A DNA stretch of 64,000 bases from Nocardia colli (GTDB lineage: Bacteria > Actinomycetota > Actinomycetes > Mycobacteriales > Mycobacteriaceae). The position numbers and the translations under genes are program-made. Under the pieces are notes generated by a model. That model did no database searches. It was given only the letters and a program-made list of their open reading frames with translations, and was not told the origin of the DNA. Every line of letters starts with the position of its first letter. The stretch's first letter is position 1. Location of the stretch: positions 930,001-994,000 of the forward strand of contig NZ_VXLC01000001.1 of NCBI RefSeq assembly GCF_008704205.1, in the 5' to 3' direction. Positions 44,704-53,199 of this stretch are shown here, piece by piece.

Positions 44704-45633
44704 GTGGACTCCGTGCTCGATTTCCTGCTGACCGAACCGCTCGCCGCGGCCCCGCTCGACGATGTCGCCGCGGCCTGGACCCGACATCGGGTGGCCGCGA
44801 ACCGATTCGGTAAACCGGTCGACGTCGCCCTGGCCGGCGGCTTCGGCGCGGACCGGCTGGGTTACGCGTTCCTGTCCGGTTATCAGGAGGCGTTGCGCAC
44901 GCTGATTCCGGATCTGCCCGCAGACGAGCTGGTCGCGTTGTGCGCGACCGAGGCGGGTGGCGGGCATCCGTCGGCGATCCTGACGACGCTGACCGAAGAC
45001 CAGGGCGCCGTCCGGCTCAACGGGACGAAAACCTTTGCCACGCTTGGCCGGATGGCACACCGGCTGGTGGTGATCGCGAGTGTGGGCGCGGACGAGTCGG
45101 GCCGGAATCGGTTGCGCGCCACCATGGTCGACGTGCAGACCGCCGGGGTGCACGTGACGAATCTGCCCGCGACCGCGTTCGCCCCGGAGATCCCGCACGC
45201 GATGGTCACGCTGACCGATGTTGCGGCAGTGGTGTTGCCGGGCGACGGCTACCTGGATTACCTCAAGCCGTTCCGCACGATCGAGGACGTGCACGTGCTC
45301 GCGGCGGCGCTGGGCTGGCTGGTCCGGGTGGCGCGGGCGGCGGACTGGCCGCAGTCCGCGCTGCAACGACTGCTCACCGCGGTGTCGGCGGTGCGCGGGC
45401 TGGACATCGATGCGCCGAGTTCGCCGGGCGTGCACGTCGCGCTGGGTGGCGCGTTCGAATGTGTCGGCACGATGCTGACGGAGCTGGATTCCCTGTGGGC
45501 GTCGGTGGATTCGGCGACGAGGCAACGGTGGGAGCGGGATCGTCCGCTGCTCGCGATCGCCGGACGGGTGCGCGATCAGCGGCTGGCAACGGCCTGGCGA
45601 TCAGTGCGACCCGGACCGGATCAGGCCGTCTGA
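44704..45633 (+). CDS. acyl-CoA dehydrogenase-like protein, short
   Basis: 309 residues. The FAD-binding middle region is seen in 'CATEAGGGHPSAI' and 'GAVRLNGTKTFATLG', the acyl-CoA dehydrogenase 'xLNGxKxFxT' motif. The N-terminal helical domain is reduced, and the usual catalytic glutamate region is not recognisable. It may be a degenerate or specialised family member. The start is GTG at 44704. Two hairpins follow the gene at 45657-45723. Confidence 0.72.
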   Translation: MDSVLDFLLTEPLAAAPLDDVAAAWTRHRVAANRFGKPVDVALAGGFGADRLGYAFLSGYQEALRTLIPDLPADELVALCATEAGGGHPSAILTTLTEDQGAVRLNGTKTFATLGRMAHRLVVIASVGADESGRNRLRATMVDVQTAGVHVTNLPATAFAPEIPHAMVTLTDVAAVVLPGDGYLDYLKPFRTIEDVHVLAAALGWLVRVARAADWPQSALQRLLTAVSAVRGLDIDAPSSPGVHVALGGAFECVGTMLTELDSLWASVDSATRQRWERDRPLLAIAGRVRDQRLATAWRSVRPGPDQAV

Positions 45634-45656
45634 CCTGGTCCGAAAATGGGGAGCGG

Positions 45657-45723
45657 GCCTCGGCGAAGGGGGGGAGTTAGCCGAGGCCCGCGTAAGGTCG
45701 GCCCGGGGGGGAGGGGCCGACCT
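45657..45723 (+). terminator. two adjacent hairpins after the acyl-CoA dehydrogenase-like gene
   Basis: GCCTCGGC (45657-45664) pairs with GCCGAGGC (45680-45687), and AGGTCGGCCC (45695-45704) pairs with GGGCCGACCT (45714-45723). Both have G-rich loops; there is no T-run. A GC-type terminator is likely, but not certain. Confidence 0.65.
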
Positions 45724-46586
45724 GAATGATCCTACGCGATGATCCCCGATTGTGTGCGCGTGGGGAGGGCCACTTTTCCAAGATTTTTTGGGTGGGCTTA
45801 CTTTCTGCTTGTTCGAGGGCGTTTGGGGTACTCGGGGCACCCCGCGGGGGCACTCTTCGAGGGTGGCCTGGTGTTTGCCAAAACGACTGTTGCACAGGTC
45901 GATACCTAGTTTGTCCGGGGTCGAACCCAGAGTGCCGACAACGGCAGAAAACATGCCGACCGGTCGCTGTGTGGCGAGGATCGCTGTCGGATATGGGTGA
46001 TTCGCGCTCATCGGCCGCGGGCGGCGCCGCGTGTCGTTTCGGCAGGCGGATTCACGGCCCGCAAATCTGTCGTACCCCGGTGTGAACATGTGTTCGTGCT
46101 CACCAGGGTCGCGACCAGTCACATCGGCCGAGCGGGCAAGGCGCTCGGGCGGTTTCGCGTCGGCGCGCCCGAACGTGAGTACTGCGCGGCGGCGAATCGA
46201 GTAGTCAGCTACCCGCGACCGGAGTCGGTGCGGCACGGGAGTATCGAACCCGTCGCACTTCGATCCGGCACCCCCGAGCACCGCCTGGATCGAGGTGCGA
46301 CCTTTGTCTGTCAGCGCACGGGTGCCGCGGCAAATTTGAGGGTGGGCAGCGGCTCGCAAACTCTGTACATTGTAGAGAGATCTACTCGCCACGCGGCCGA
46401 CTGCCCCGTGCCGGGAGGTTCCTTTTTCATGATCGAGAAACCGAACAAATCGGATGAAATTGTCGGTGGGTGGCGCAATACTGACTCGAGTATCGGAAAT
46501 CGGTCCCGATCCGGCGAATTCGGCAGGCGGCAGAGCACTGGCGTCGAGCAAATACATCCTACGAAACTCACGAACTCAGGAGAATC
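45724..46586. other. gene-free region before the DrrAB operon
   Basis: 863 bp with no supported gene; frames here lack start signals and domains. It is less GC-rich in places (TTTTCCAAGATTTTTTGGG near 45772). An inverted repeat GTAGA-GAGA-TCTAC (46372-46385), beside GTACATTGTA, is a possible operator or promoter element of the ABC exporter. Confidence 0.55.
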
Positions 46587-47594
46587 ATGCCCGACGCAAT
46601 AGTCGCCGAGGGTCTGGTCAAACGATACGGCGATCTGGTCGCCCTCGACGGACTCGACCTCTCGGTCCCGGAGGGGACCGTCACCGCGCTGCTCGGACCC
46701 AACGGCGCAGGTAAGACCACCACGGTCCGGGTGCTCAGCACGCTGCTGGTGCCGGACGAAGGCCGGGCGACGGTCGCGGGCATCGACGTGCTGCGTGACC
46801 CGCGGACGCTGCGCTCCCGGATCGGCGCGTCCGGCCAGTACGCCGCGGTGGACGAATATCTGACCGGTTTCGAGAATTTGGAAATGGTCGGGCGTCTCTA
46901 TCACATGGGCGTGCAACCCAGTAAAGCGCGCGCCCGCGAACTACTCGATCGTTTCCGGCTCAGCGACGCCGCCGACCGTCCGGTGAAAACGTATTCCGGC
47001 GGTATGCGCAGGCGACTCGACCTGGCCGGCGCACTGGTCGCGAACCCGCCGGTGCTGTTCCTGGACGAGCCGACCACCGGCCTGGATCCCCGGGCCAGGC
47101 TCGATCTGTGGGACGTCATCGAGGAGCTGGTGGCGGGCGGCACCACCCTGTTGCTCACCACGCAGTACATGGACGAGGCCGACCGGCTGGCCGACGCGAT
47201 CGCGGTGATCGACCACGGCAAGGTGATCGCCCGCGGCACCGCCGATGAGCTCAAGACGCTGGTCGGCGGCGACCGGATCGAGTTGACCGTGGATCACGCG
47301 GACAACCTCGGCACCGCGATGCAGGCGCTGAAAGGCCTGGCGGACGGCGAGATTCACGTCGAACCCGGGCTGCGCCGGATCACCGTGCCGGTCTCGGACG
47401 GCTCGCAGGCGCTGGTCGCGGCGATCGGCAAGCTGGCCGAGCACGACGTCAAGATCCACGACGTCGGGCTGCGGCGGCCCTCGCTCGACGATGTCTTCCT
47501 CACCCTCACCGGGCACGAGGCGGAGGAACTGGTCAACGACAACGGTCGCGATGCGGCCGCAAAGCTCGAAGCAGCGGAAGGAAAGACCCGATGA
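46587..47594 (+). CDS. DrrA-type ABC transporter ATP-binding protein
   Basis: 335 residues. Walker A 'LLGPNGAGKTTTVRVL', ABC signature 'TYSGGMRRRLDLA' and Walker B 'VLFLDEPTTGLDPRAR' are complete, and the C-terminal domain matches daunorubicin-resistance DrrA proteins. It energises export by the permease encoded next. The ATG follows AGGAG. Its stop overlaps the next start (ATGA). Confidence 0.95.
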   Translation: MPDAIVAEGLVKRYGDLVALDGLDLSVPEGTVTALLGPNGAGKTTTVRVLSTLLVPDEGRATVAGIDVLRDPRTLRSRIGASGQYAAVDEYLTGFENLEMVGRLYHMGVQPSKARARELLDRFRLSDAADRPVKTYSGGMRRRLDLAGALVANPPVLFLDEPTTGLDPRARLDLWDVIEELVAGGTTLLLTTQYMDEADRLADAIAVIDHGKVIARGTADELKTLVGGDRIELTVDHADNLGTAMQALKGLADGEIHVEPGLRRITVPVSDGSQALVAAIGKLAEHDVKIHDVGLRRPSLDDVFLTLTGHEAEELVNDNGRDAAAKLEAAEGKTR

Positions 47595-48439
47595 CCACCG
47601 TGGTTTCGGTCAATGACCGGCCCTCGCTCGTCGACCGGCTGTCGATGGTGGTCAGCGACAGCCTGACCATCGCGAAGCGCGGCGTGATCAAGATCCGGCG
47701 CGTACCGGACGTGCTGATCTTCTCGACGCTCTCGCCGATCATGTTCGTGCTGCTGTTCGCCTACATCTTCGGAGCGGCGATCGACGTGCCCGGCGTCTCC
47801 GGCGGGTACCGCGAGTTCTTGATCGCCGGCATCTTCGCGCAGACCGTGGTGTTCGGTGCGTCGTTCACCGGTGCCGCGCTGGCCGAGGACATGCAGAAGG
47901 GCATCATCGACCGGTTCCGCTCGTTGCCGATGGCGCCCTCGGCCGTGCTGATCGGCCGGACGCTCAGCGACGTGGTGATCAACGTGGTCAGCCTGACCGT
48001 GATGTCGCTGACCGGCCTGGTGGTCGGCTGGCGGATCCGCGGCTCGTTCCTGGACGCGGTGCTGGCCTACGTGCTGCTGTTGCTGTTCGCCTACGCGGTG
48101 TCCTGGATCATGGCCTACGTCGGTCTGCTGGTCCGCGCGCCGGAGGTGTTCAACAACGCCAGCTTCATCGTGGTTTTCCCGCTGACATTCATCGGCAACA
48201 CCTTCGTGCCGAGTGAGAAGCTGCCGACGGCACTGCGGGTGATCGCCGAATGGAACCCGGTCTCGGCGCTGACCCAGGCGACCCGTGACCTGTTCGGCAA
48301 CACCAGTCCGTTGTCGCCCGAACCCACCGCGTGGTCACTGCGCCATCCCGAGGTGACCACGCTGATCTGGGTGGTCGTGATCATGGTGGTGTTCGTGCCG
48401 CTGGCGGTGCGTCAGTACAAGAACACCGTCAGTCGCTGA
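47591..48439 (+). CDS. DrrB-type ABC-2 transporter permease
   Basis: 282 residues with six predicted membrane helices. 'FSTLSPIMFVLLFAYIFGAAI' and 'FTGAALAEDMQKGIIDRFRSLPMAPSA' (read in parts) are typical of ABC-2/DrrB permeases. With the preceding ATPase it should form a drug or lipid exporter; the substrate is unknown. The start overlaps the upstream stop (ATGA). Confidence 0.94.
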   Translation: MTTVVSVNDRPSLVDRLSMVVSDSLTIAKRGVIKIRRVPDVLIFSTLSPIMFVLLFAYIFGAAIDVPGVSGGYREFLIAGIFAQTVVFGASFTGAALAEDMQKGIIDRFRSLPMAPSAVLIGRTLSDVVINVVSLTVMSLTGLVVGWRIRGSFLDAVLAYVLLLLFAYAVSWIMAYVGLLVRAPEVFNNASFIVVFPLTFIGNTFVPSEKLPTALRVIAEWNPVSALTQATRDLFGNTSPLSPEPTAWSLRHPEVTTLIWVVVIMVVFVPLAVRQYKNTVSR

Positions 48440-48442
48440 CGC

Positions 48443-48655
48443 TCAGCGCCCGTTCTCCAGGCCGGCCCCGGCGACCGGGGCCGGCGCGGAGCCGTTGCGC
48501 GAGTAACCGATCCGTGGCGGCGCCGGGGCGGGCGCGGGCGGTTGCGGCCGCTTACTGCGTATCAGCCACGCGACGCTACCCGCCAGCGCGACGGCGGCCG
48601 CGACGATGAGCCGGTTACGAGTACGTGCGGATACATGTAGGGGCCCCAAGGTCAT
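48443..48655 (-). CDS. cwsA: small membrane protein, shortened CwsA-like
   Basis: 70 residues: a basic N-terminus, one helix 'LIVAAAVALAGSVAWLI', then a Pro-rich tail. It lies, on the minus strand, exactly where mycobacteria keep cwsA, divergent from ppiA, and its helix and Pro-rich end resemble the C-terminus of CwsA. The long soluble N-terminal part of CwsA is missing. Mycobacterial CwsA interacts with Wag31 and CrgA. The homology call is tentative. The ATG at 48655 is chosen over one 18 nt upstream. Confidence 0.6.
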   Translation of the reverse strand: MTLGPLHVSARTRNRLIVAAAVALAGSVAWLIRSKRPQPPAPAPAPPRIGYSRNGSAPAPVAGAGLENGR

Positions 48656-48808
48656 TGGCCCATGCTGGCACAACCGGGCCGTTCATGCAGTAGCGCCAGC
48701 TCAGCGTCGCGTAATCGGTTGCCGAACTCGGCCACCCGCACGACCCGACACGGGCGGCACCGGACGGTGCGCCGAGGTTCCTGGGCGGCGGGACCGTAGC
48801 ATTGCGGC

Positions 48809-49336
48809 GTGACCTCACCGAATCAGACCGCTGTGGCGACGCTGCACACGAATCGCGGCGACATCAAGATCTCGCTCTTCGGTAACCACGCGCCCAAGAC
48901 GGTCCGCAACTTCATCGGCCTGGCCGACGGTTCCGCGCCGTACACCACCGCGAACGCGAGCGGCGGCAGCACCGGCCCGTTCTACGACGGCGCGGTGTTC
49001 CACCGGGTGATGGCCGGGTTCATGATTCAGGGCGGGGATCCCACCGGTACCGGGCGCGGCGGACCGGGCTACGAGTTCGGCGACGAATTCCACCCGGAAC
49101 TGCGCTTCGACCGCGGCTACCTGCTGGCCATGGCCAACGCGGGACCCGCGACCAACGGGTCGCAGTTCTTCATCACCGTCGGCGCCCAGCCGCACCTCAA
49201 CCGCAAGCACAGCATCTTCGGCGAGGTCGTCGATCCCGAGTCGCGCAAGGTGGTCGACGCGATCGCCACCACCGCCACCGACCGCAACGACCGCCCGCTG
49301 GAATCCATCGAAATCACCAAGATCACGATCGAATGA
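48809..49336 (+). CDS. ppiA: peptidyl-prolyl cis-trans isomerase (cyclophilin) PpiA
   Basis: 175 residues. 'YDGAVFHRVMAGFMIQGGDPTGTG', read in parts, and 'LAMANAGPATNGSQFFIT' are the cyclophilin catalytic core (Arg of FHRV, QFF). It isomerises X-Pro bonds in the cytosol; there is no signal peptide. The start is GTG at 48809. The rhomboid gene begins 4 nt after its stop. Confidence 0.96.
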   Translation: MTSPNQTAVATLHTNRGDIKISLFGNHAPKTVRNFIGLADGSAPYTTANASGGSTGPFYDGAVFHRVMAGFMIQGGDPTGTGRGGPGYEFGDEFHPELRFDRGYLLAMANAGPATNGSQFFITVGAQPHLNRKHSIFGEVVDPESRKVVDAIATTATDRNDRPLESIEITKITIE

Positions 49337-49340
49337 GCTC

Positions 49341-50207
49341 ATGACCGACCAGCCGCCTGCGCCGACGTGCGTTCGCCATCCCCAACGTCCGACCGGCCTG
49401 GCGTGCACGCGCTGCGGACGGCCCGCCTGTCCCGAATGCCTGCGCCCCGCGGCGGTCGGCCAGCACTGCGTCGATTGCCTGCGGCAAGAGCGGCGTGACG
49501 TGCCACCGGTCCGCACCGTCGCCGGTGCGCCGGTGGCCAGGGCGTCGCTGCCCTACGTGACCTACGCGCTGATCGCGATCAACGTCGCGGTCTTCGCCGT
49601 CACCGCCGCCCAGGCGAAGAGCCTGGTGAACAACCGGGCCTCGGCGTTGTTCACGGACTGGGTGCTGTTCCCGCCGTTGGTCGCCGACGGTCAGTGGTTC
49701 CGGGTGATCGGTTCGGGCTTCCTGCACTACGGTCCGATCCACCTGCTGCTCAACATGTTCGCGCTGTATGTGATCGGCCGCGACGCCGAGCTGGTGCTCG
49801 GTAGGCTGCGCTATCTCGCGGTCTATCTGGTGTCCCTGCTCGGCGGCTCGGCCGCGGTCATGGTGTTTTCCCAGGACAGTGCGACCGCCGGCGCCTCGGG
49901 CGCGGTGTACGGCCTGTTCGGCGCGATCACCGTGATCCTGATCCGGCTGCGGCAGAACCCCAATCAGATGCTGATCCTGATCGGCATCAACGTGTTCATC
50001 AGCTTCTCGCTGCCGGGCATCTCGCTGTGGGGTCACCTCGGCGGCCTGGCCGCGGGCACGCTCGCGACGCTGGGCATCCTGTTCCTGCCGACCTGGCTGC
50101 GCGCGAAATCCCAGGACACGGCGCGGCTCATCGGCTGGGTCGCGGTCGCGGTCGTCGCCTTGGTGGCGGTCGGCGTGACCGGCGCGACGGCGATGTCCCT
50201 GACCTGA
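49341..50207 (+). CDS. rhomboid intramembrane serine protease with N-terminal zinc-binding domain
   Basis: 288 residues. The N-terminal 55 residues carry four CxxC/CxxH-type pairs ('CVRHP', 'CTRCGRPACPEC', 'CVDCLRQ'), a B-box-like zinc domain. Six membrane helices follow, with the catalytic Ser in 'AGASGAVYGLFGA' and the His in 'WGHLGGLAAG'. It cleaves membrane-spanning substrates. It equals the rhomboid beside ppiA in mycobacteria (Rv0110-like elsewhere); a substrate is not known. Confidence 0.94.
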   Translation: MTDQPPAPTCVRHPQRPTGLACTRCGRPACPECLRPAAVGQHCVDCLRQERRDVPPVRTVAGAPVARASLPYVTYALIAINVAVFAVTAAQAKSLVNNRASALFTDWVLFPPLVADGQWFRVIGSGFLHYGPIHLLLNMFALYVIGRDAELVLGRLRYLAVYLVSLLGGSAAVMVFSQDSATAGASGAVYGLFGAITVILIRLRQNPNQMLILIGINVFISFSLPGISLWGHLGGLAAGTLATLGILFLPTWLRAKSQDTARLIGWVAVAVVALVAVGVTGATAMSLT

Positions 50208-50222
50208 TTCGACGTTCGGCGC

Positions 50223-50238
50223 GGCTTCACGTGAAACA
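50223..50238. other. parS-like site 11
   Basis: GGCTTCACGTGAAACA, three mismatches from consensus with an intact TTCACGTGAAACA core, just after the rhomboid gene. Confidence 0.78.
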
Positions 50239-50293
50239 CGCGAAGCCGCGCCGAAGTTCTGCCCAGCCTGTGTATAACTCCGGCCGAAACGGC

Positions 50294-50791
50294 TCAGCGG
50301 GTGCCCTCAGCCGACAGTCGGAGGGTGTGGACCAGGGTGTCGTAGACGTCATCGGGCCGGGTGCCGAGATCCCAGCGGCCGAAGATCAGCAGCCGTTCGG
50401 TGCCGTCGTGATCGACGTCGATCTCCAGCATCGGCATCTTGCGACCGAGGCGGCGATAGTCCACCACCCGCGCCCGGATGATCTGGTCGCGTACGTATTC
50501 GTCGGCGCCCAGCAAATTGCGCACAACCATGCGCGGGTCGGCCCCGGGAATCACGGAAAGCCGAGGTCGCTGCCGGAATCCCAGTCCGGCCAGCACCAGC
50601 AGTCCGGCGGCGGCCAACCCGACGAGCAGTCGGCTGGCGGCCTCGTTGGCGAGGATCGCGGCGACCGCCAGCACGATGCCGCCACCGGTGACCGCGACGA
50701 GCGCGGGGGTCGGCGTGGTCCACGCGAGTCGCGGCGTGGCGTCGCGCGGCGCGGAATCTGCCGACTGGGGATCAGGAGAATCCGGTGTCAC
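50294..50791 (-). CDS. PH-domain membrane protein (Rv0010c-like)
   Basis: 165 residues. Two membrane helices ('WTTPTPALVAVTGGGIVLAVAAILA' in parts, 'LLVGLAAAGLLVLAGLGF') precede a bacterial PH-like domain ('RLSVIPGADPRMVVRNLLGADEYV'). It equals Rv0010c, always next to crgA. The function is unknown. The start is GTG at 50791. Confidence 0.9.
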   Translation of the reverse strand: MTPDSPDPQSADSAPRDATPRLAWTTPTPALVAVTGGGIVLAVAAILANEAASRLLVGLAAAGLLVLAGLGFRQRPRLSVIPGADPRMVVRNLLGADEYVRDQIIRARVVDYRRLGRKMPMLEIDVDHDGTERLLIFGRWDLGTRPDDVYDTLVHTLRLSAEGTR

Positions 50792-50819
50792 GCGTCACTT
50801 TCCCCAATCGGTCCTCGAG

Positions 50820-50840
50820 TTGTCCACAGGTTCATCCACA
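50820..50840. promoter_or_regulatory. DnaA boxes in the crgA/PH-protein intergenic region
   Basis: TTGTCCACA (50820-50828) is an exact mycobacterial DnaA box. TCATCCACA (50832-50840) differs from TTATCCACA at one base. CTCGAG precedes them, as in oriC. Confidence 0.7.
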
Positions 50841-50864
50841 GGTGTGTATGAATGACACGTCTGT

Positions 50865-50913
50865 AACCCAGATGTGGTGTCCGGTTCACCGGAAACAACC
50901 CAGATGTGGTGTC
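50865..50913. repeat. 17-bp direct repeat at the crgA 3' end
   Basis: AACCCAGATGTGGTGTC occurs at 50865-50881 and again at 50897-50913, 32 bp apart, the second copy overlapping the crgA stop codon. Between them is GGTTCACCGG. Confidence 0.9.
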
Positions 50914-51175
50914 AGCGCCACCGCATGGTCATGATCAGACCGACCACCATGAGGCCGAAGCCGATCAGGAAGTTCCACGCGTTCAGATCGTTCATCCAGC
51001 CGATGTGGTCGGCCGCGAGGTAGTACACGAGCAGCCAGGCCAGGCCGGCGAGCATGAACCCGAGCATGATGGTGACGTACCAGACCGGCGACGGCCCGAC
51101 CTTCACCTTCACCGGAGTCCGGCTGGCAGGGTTGATCGTGTAGTCGGTCTTCTTCCGGACCTTCGACTTGGGCAT
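50912..51175 (-). CDS. crgA: cell division protein CrgA
   Basis: 87 residues with two membrane helices. '[20 protein letters not shown]' and '[22 protein letters not shown]' (read in parts) are typical of CrgA. It localises to the septum and recruits FtsZ/FtsI-type division proteins in mycobacteria. The start ATG is at 51175. Confidence 0.95.
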   Translation of the reverse strand: MPKSKVRKKTDYTINPASRTPVKVKVGPSPVWYVTIMLGFMLAGLAWLLVYYLAADHIGWMNDLNAWNFLIGFGLMVVGLIMTMRWR

Positions 51176-51348
51176 GACGTCCTCGTATTTCGGCGTGCAG
51201 GTCGGTACCGGCGGGGCAGGCGCGGGTGGGTCGTGCGGAGCTCGCTCGCCGCAGTGGACGAGGCTCTGGCACCCTCCGGTGTGTGTCTAGGCTATCCCAA
51301 CTGGTAATGGATGCGACGCGGCGGCGTGCGGGGACGTAATCTCGGACC

Positions 51349-51993
51349 ATGCGTGTTCTGGTCGTCGACAATTACGACAGCTTCGTGTTCAACCTGGTCC
51401 AGTACCTCGGGCAGTTGGGTGTCGAGGCCGTGGTCTGGCGCAACGACGACCCGAACCTGGCCGAGGTGGACGCCGTCGTCACCGAATTCGACGGCATCCT
51501 GATCAGCCCCGGGCCCGGCACCCCCGATCGCGCGGGCGCCAGCATCGACCTGGTGCGGGCCTGCGCCGCGCACAATGTCCCGCTGCTCGGCGTGTGCCTG
51601 GGCCATCAGGCCATCGGCGAGGCGTTCGGCGCCACGGTGACCCGCGCGCCCGAACTGCTGCACGGGAAGACCAGCTCGGTGTTCCACGTCGGCGCGGGCG
51701 TGCTGGCCGGCCTGCCCGACCCGTTCACCGCGACCCGCTACCACTCGCTCACCGTGCTCGAAGACACCCTGCCCGCGGAGATCGAGGTGCTCGGCCGCAC
51801 CGAGTCCGGCATCGTGATGGCCATGCGGCACCGCACCCTGCCGATCCACGGCGTGCAGTTCCACCCCGAATCGGTGCTGACCCAGGGCGGGCACCGGATG
51901 CTGGCCAACTGGCTCGGCGTCTGCGGCGAGCGCCCGGCGGAGAGCCTGGTGGAAATGCTGGAGGCGGAGGTCGCCGCCCTGGTGCTGCAATGA
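51349..51993 (+). CDS. trpG: glutamine amidotransferase (anthranilate or aminodeoxychorismate synthase component II)
   Basis: 214 residues. 'VDNYDSFVFNLVQYLG' and 'SPGPGTPDRAG' lead to the catalytic cysteine in 'GVCLGHQAIGEAFG' and the His/Glu of 'VQFHPESVLT'. It is a class I glutaminase that feeds ammonia to TrpE or PabB. TrpG and PabA cannot be told apart here; the neighbourhood equals Rv0013 (trpG). The DUF881 gene that lies upstream in mycobacteria is absent. Its stop overlaps the next mini-ORF (ATGA). Confidence 0.93.
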   Translation: MRVLVVDNYDSFVFNLVQYLGQLGVEAVVWRNDDPNLAEVDAVVTEFDGILISPGPGTPDRAGASIDLVRACAAHNVPLLGVCLGHQAIGEAFGATVTRAPELLHGKTSSVFHVGAGVLAGLPDPFTATRYHSLTVLEDTLPAEIEVLGRTESGIVMAMRHRTLPIHGVQFHPESVLTQGGHRMLANWLGVCGERPAESLVEMLEAEVAALVLQ

Positions 51994-52067
51994 GCGCCGG
52001 AACCGGGCTGGTCGGTGGCGCGGAGACGCAGGCAGCGCAGTCGCCGGATTCGCGCAGCGCGGCATGA
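51990..52067 (+). CDS. possible 25-residue mini-ORF bridging trpG and the RibD-like gene
   Basis: ATG at 51990 overlaps the trpG stop (ATGA), and its own TGA at 52065-52067 overlaps the RibD-like start (ATGA), in one frame with no stop between: MSAGTGLVGGAETQAAQSPD, then SRSAA. The double overlap suggests translational coupling through a bridging peptide. No family is known, and chance is possible. Confidence 0.35.
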   Translation: MSAGTGLVGGAETQAAQSPDSRSAA

Positions 52068-53197
52068 CGGTGACTCGTCCGCACGTGCTCCTGTCGGTCG
52101 CGATGAGTGTCGATGGATACATCGATGACGCGAGCGCCGAGCGGCTGCGGCTGTCGGGCACGGCCGATTTCGATCGGGTCGATCAGGTGCGCGCGGACTC
52201 CGACGCGATCCTGATCGGCGCGGAGACGTTGCGGCGCGACAATCCCCGGTTGCTGGTGGACAGTGCCGACCGGCGGGCGACGCGGATCGCCGCGGGCAAG
52301 CCGGAGTTCCCGCTGAAGATCACCGTCACGGCAAGCGGAGACCTGGATCCGGGCCTCAGGTTCTGGCACCACGGCGGCGACAAGCTTGTGTACACCACCG
52401 ATGCGGGTGCGACGCGGCTCGGCGACCGGTTGTCCTGCCTCACTGAAGTCGTTTCTCTCGGTACCGAACTCGACTTCGGCGCACTGCTGGACGACCTCGG
52501 TCGCCGCGGCATCGCCCGGCTCATGGTCGAGGGCGGCACCCGCATCCACACCGCCTTCCTCGCCGCCGACCTCGCCGACGAGTTGCACCTGGCCGTCGCG
52601 CCGCTGCTGGTCGGCGACCCCGGAGCACCCCGATTCCTCGACGCCGCAAGCTATCCCGGCGCCCCGCACCGCCGGATGCGGCTGGCCGATGTCACCCAGG
52701 CCGGTGACGTCGCCGTGCTGCGCTACCTGCCGAAGCCGGAAAACCAGGCAGACCGCGACATTCGATACCTGCGGCGGGCGATCGAACTCGCGCGCCTGTG
52801 CCCGCCGAGCGACACGGCGTTCTCCGTCGGCGCGGTGATCGTGGCCGACGACGTCGAGATCGCCACCGGATACTCCCGCGAGACCGACGCGAAGGTGCAC
52901 GCCGAGGAGTCCGCGCTGGACAAGCTCGACGCGGACGATCCCCGGCTGTCCCGCGCGACGATCTACACCACCCTCGAACCGTGCTCGCAGCGCAGCACCG
53001 CGACCCGCCTGCCGTGCACCGACCGGATCCTGCGCGCGGGGATTCCCCGGGTGGTGCTGGCCTGGCGCGAACCCGCGACCTTCGTGGCCAATTGCGTCGG
53101 CGTGGAGAAGCTACGACAGCAAGGCGTCGAGGTGATCGAGCTCCAGGAACTGGCCGACGAGGCGATGTCGATGAACCGTCACCTCGATCTGTCCTGA
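52064..53197 (+). CDS. RibD-like fusion: reductase domain then deaminase domain
   Basis: 377 residues in two domains. Residues 1-220 resemble the RibD_C / dihydrofolate-reductase-like domain ('SVAMSVDGYIDD', 'AILIGAETLRRDNPRL', 'RLMVEGGTRIHTAFL'). Residues 225-375 are a cytidine/deoxycytidylate-type deaminase with zinc ligands in 'HAEESAL' and 'LEPCSQRS-x5-PC'. Classical RibD has the deaminase first, so the order here is reversed. A role in riboflavin or a related pteridine pathway is likely; the substrate is not certain. The ATG at 52064 is set by the overlap with the mini-ORF. Confidence 0.85.
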   Translation: MTVTRPHVLLSVAMSVDGYIDDASAERLRLSGTADFDRVDQVRADSDAILIGAETLRRDNPRLLVDSADRRATRIAAGKPEFPLKITVTASGDLDPGLRFWHHGGDKLVYTTDAGATRLGDRLSCLTEVVSLGTELDFGALLDDLGRRGIARLMVEGGTRIHTAFLAADLADELHLAVAPLLVGDPGAPRFLDAASYPGAPHRRMRLADVTQAGDVAVLRYLPKPENQADRDIRYLRRAIELARLCPPSDTAFSVGAVIVADDVEIATGYSRETDAKVHAEESALDKLDADDPRLSRATIYTTLEPCSQRSTATRLPCTDRILRAGIPRVVLAWREPATFVANCVGVEKLRQQGVEVIELQELADEAMSMNRHLDLS

Positions 53198-53199
53198 AC

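Noticed and set aside
45601..46602. Frames of 200-320 codons between the acyl-CoA dehydrogenase-like gene and the ABC exporter
   Set aside because: Low-complexity translations, no start signals and codon use unlike neighbours; the region is better described as intergenic.
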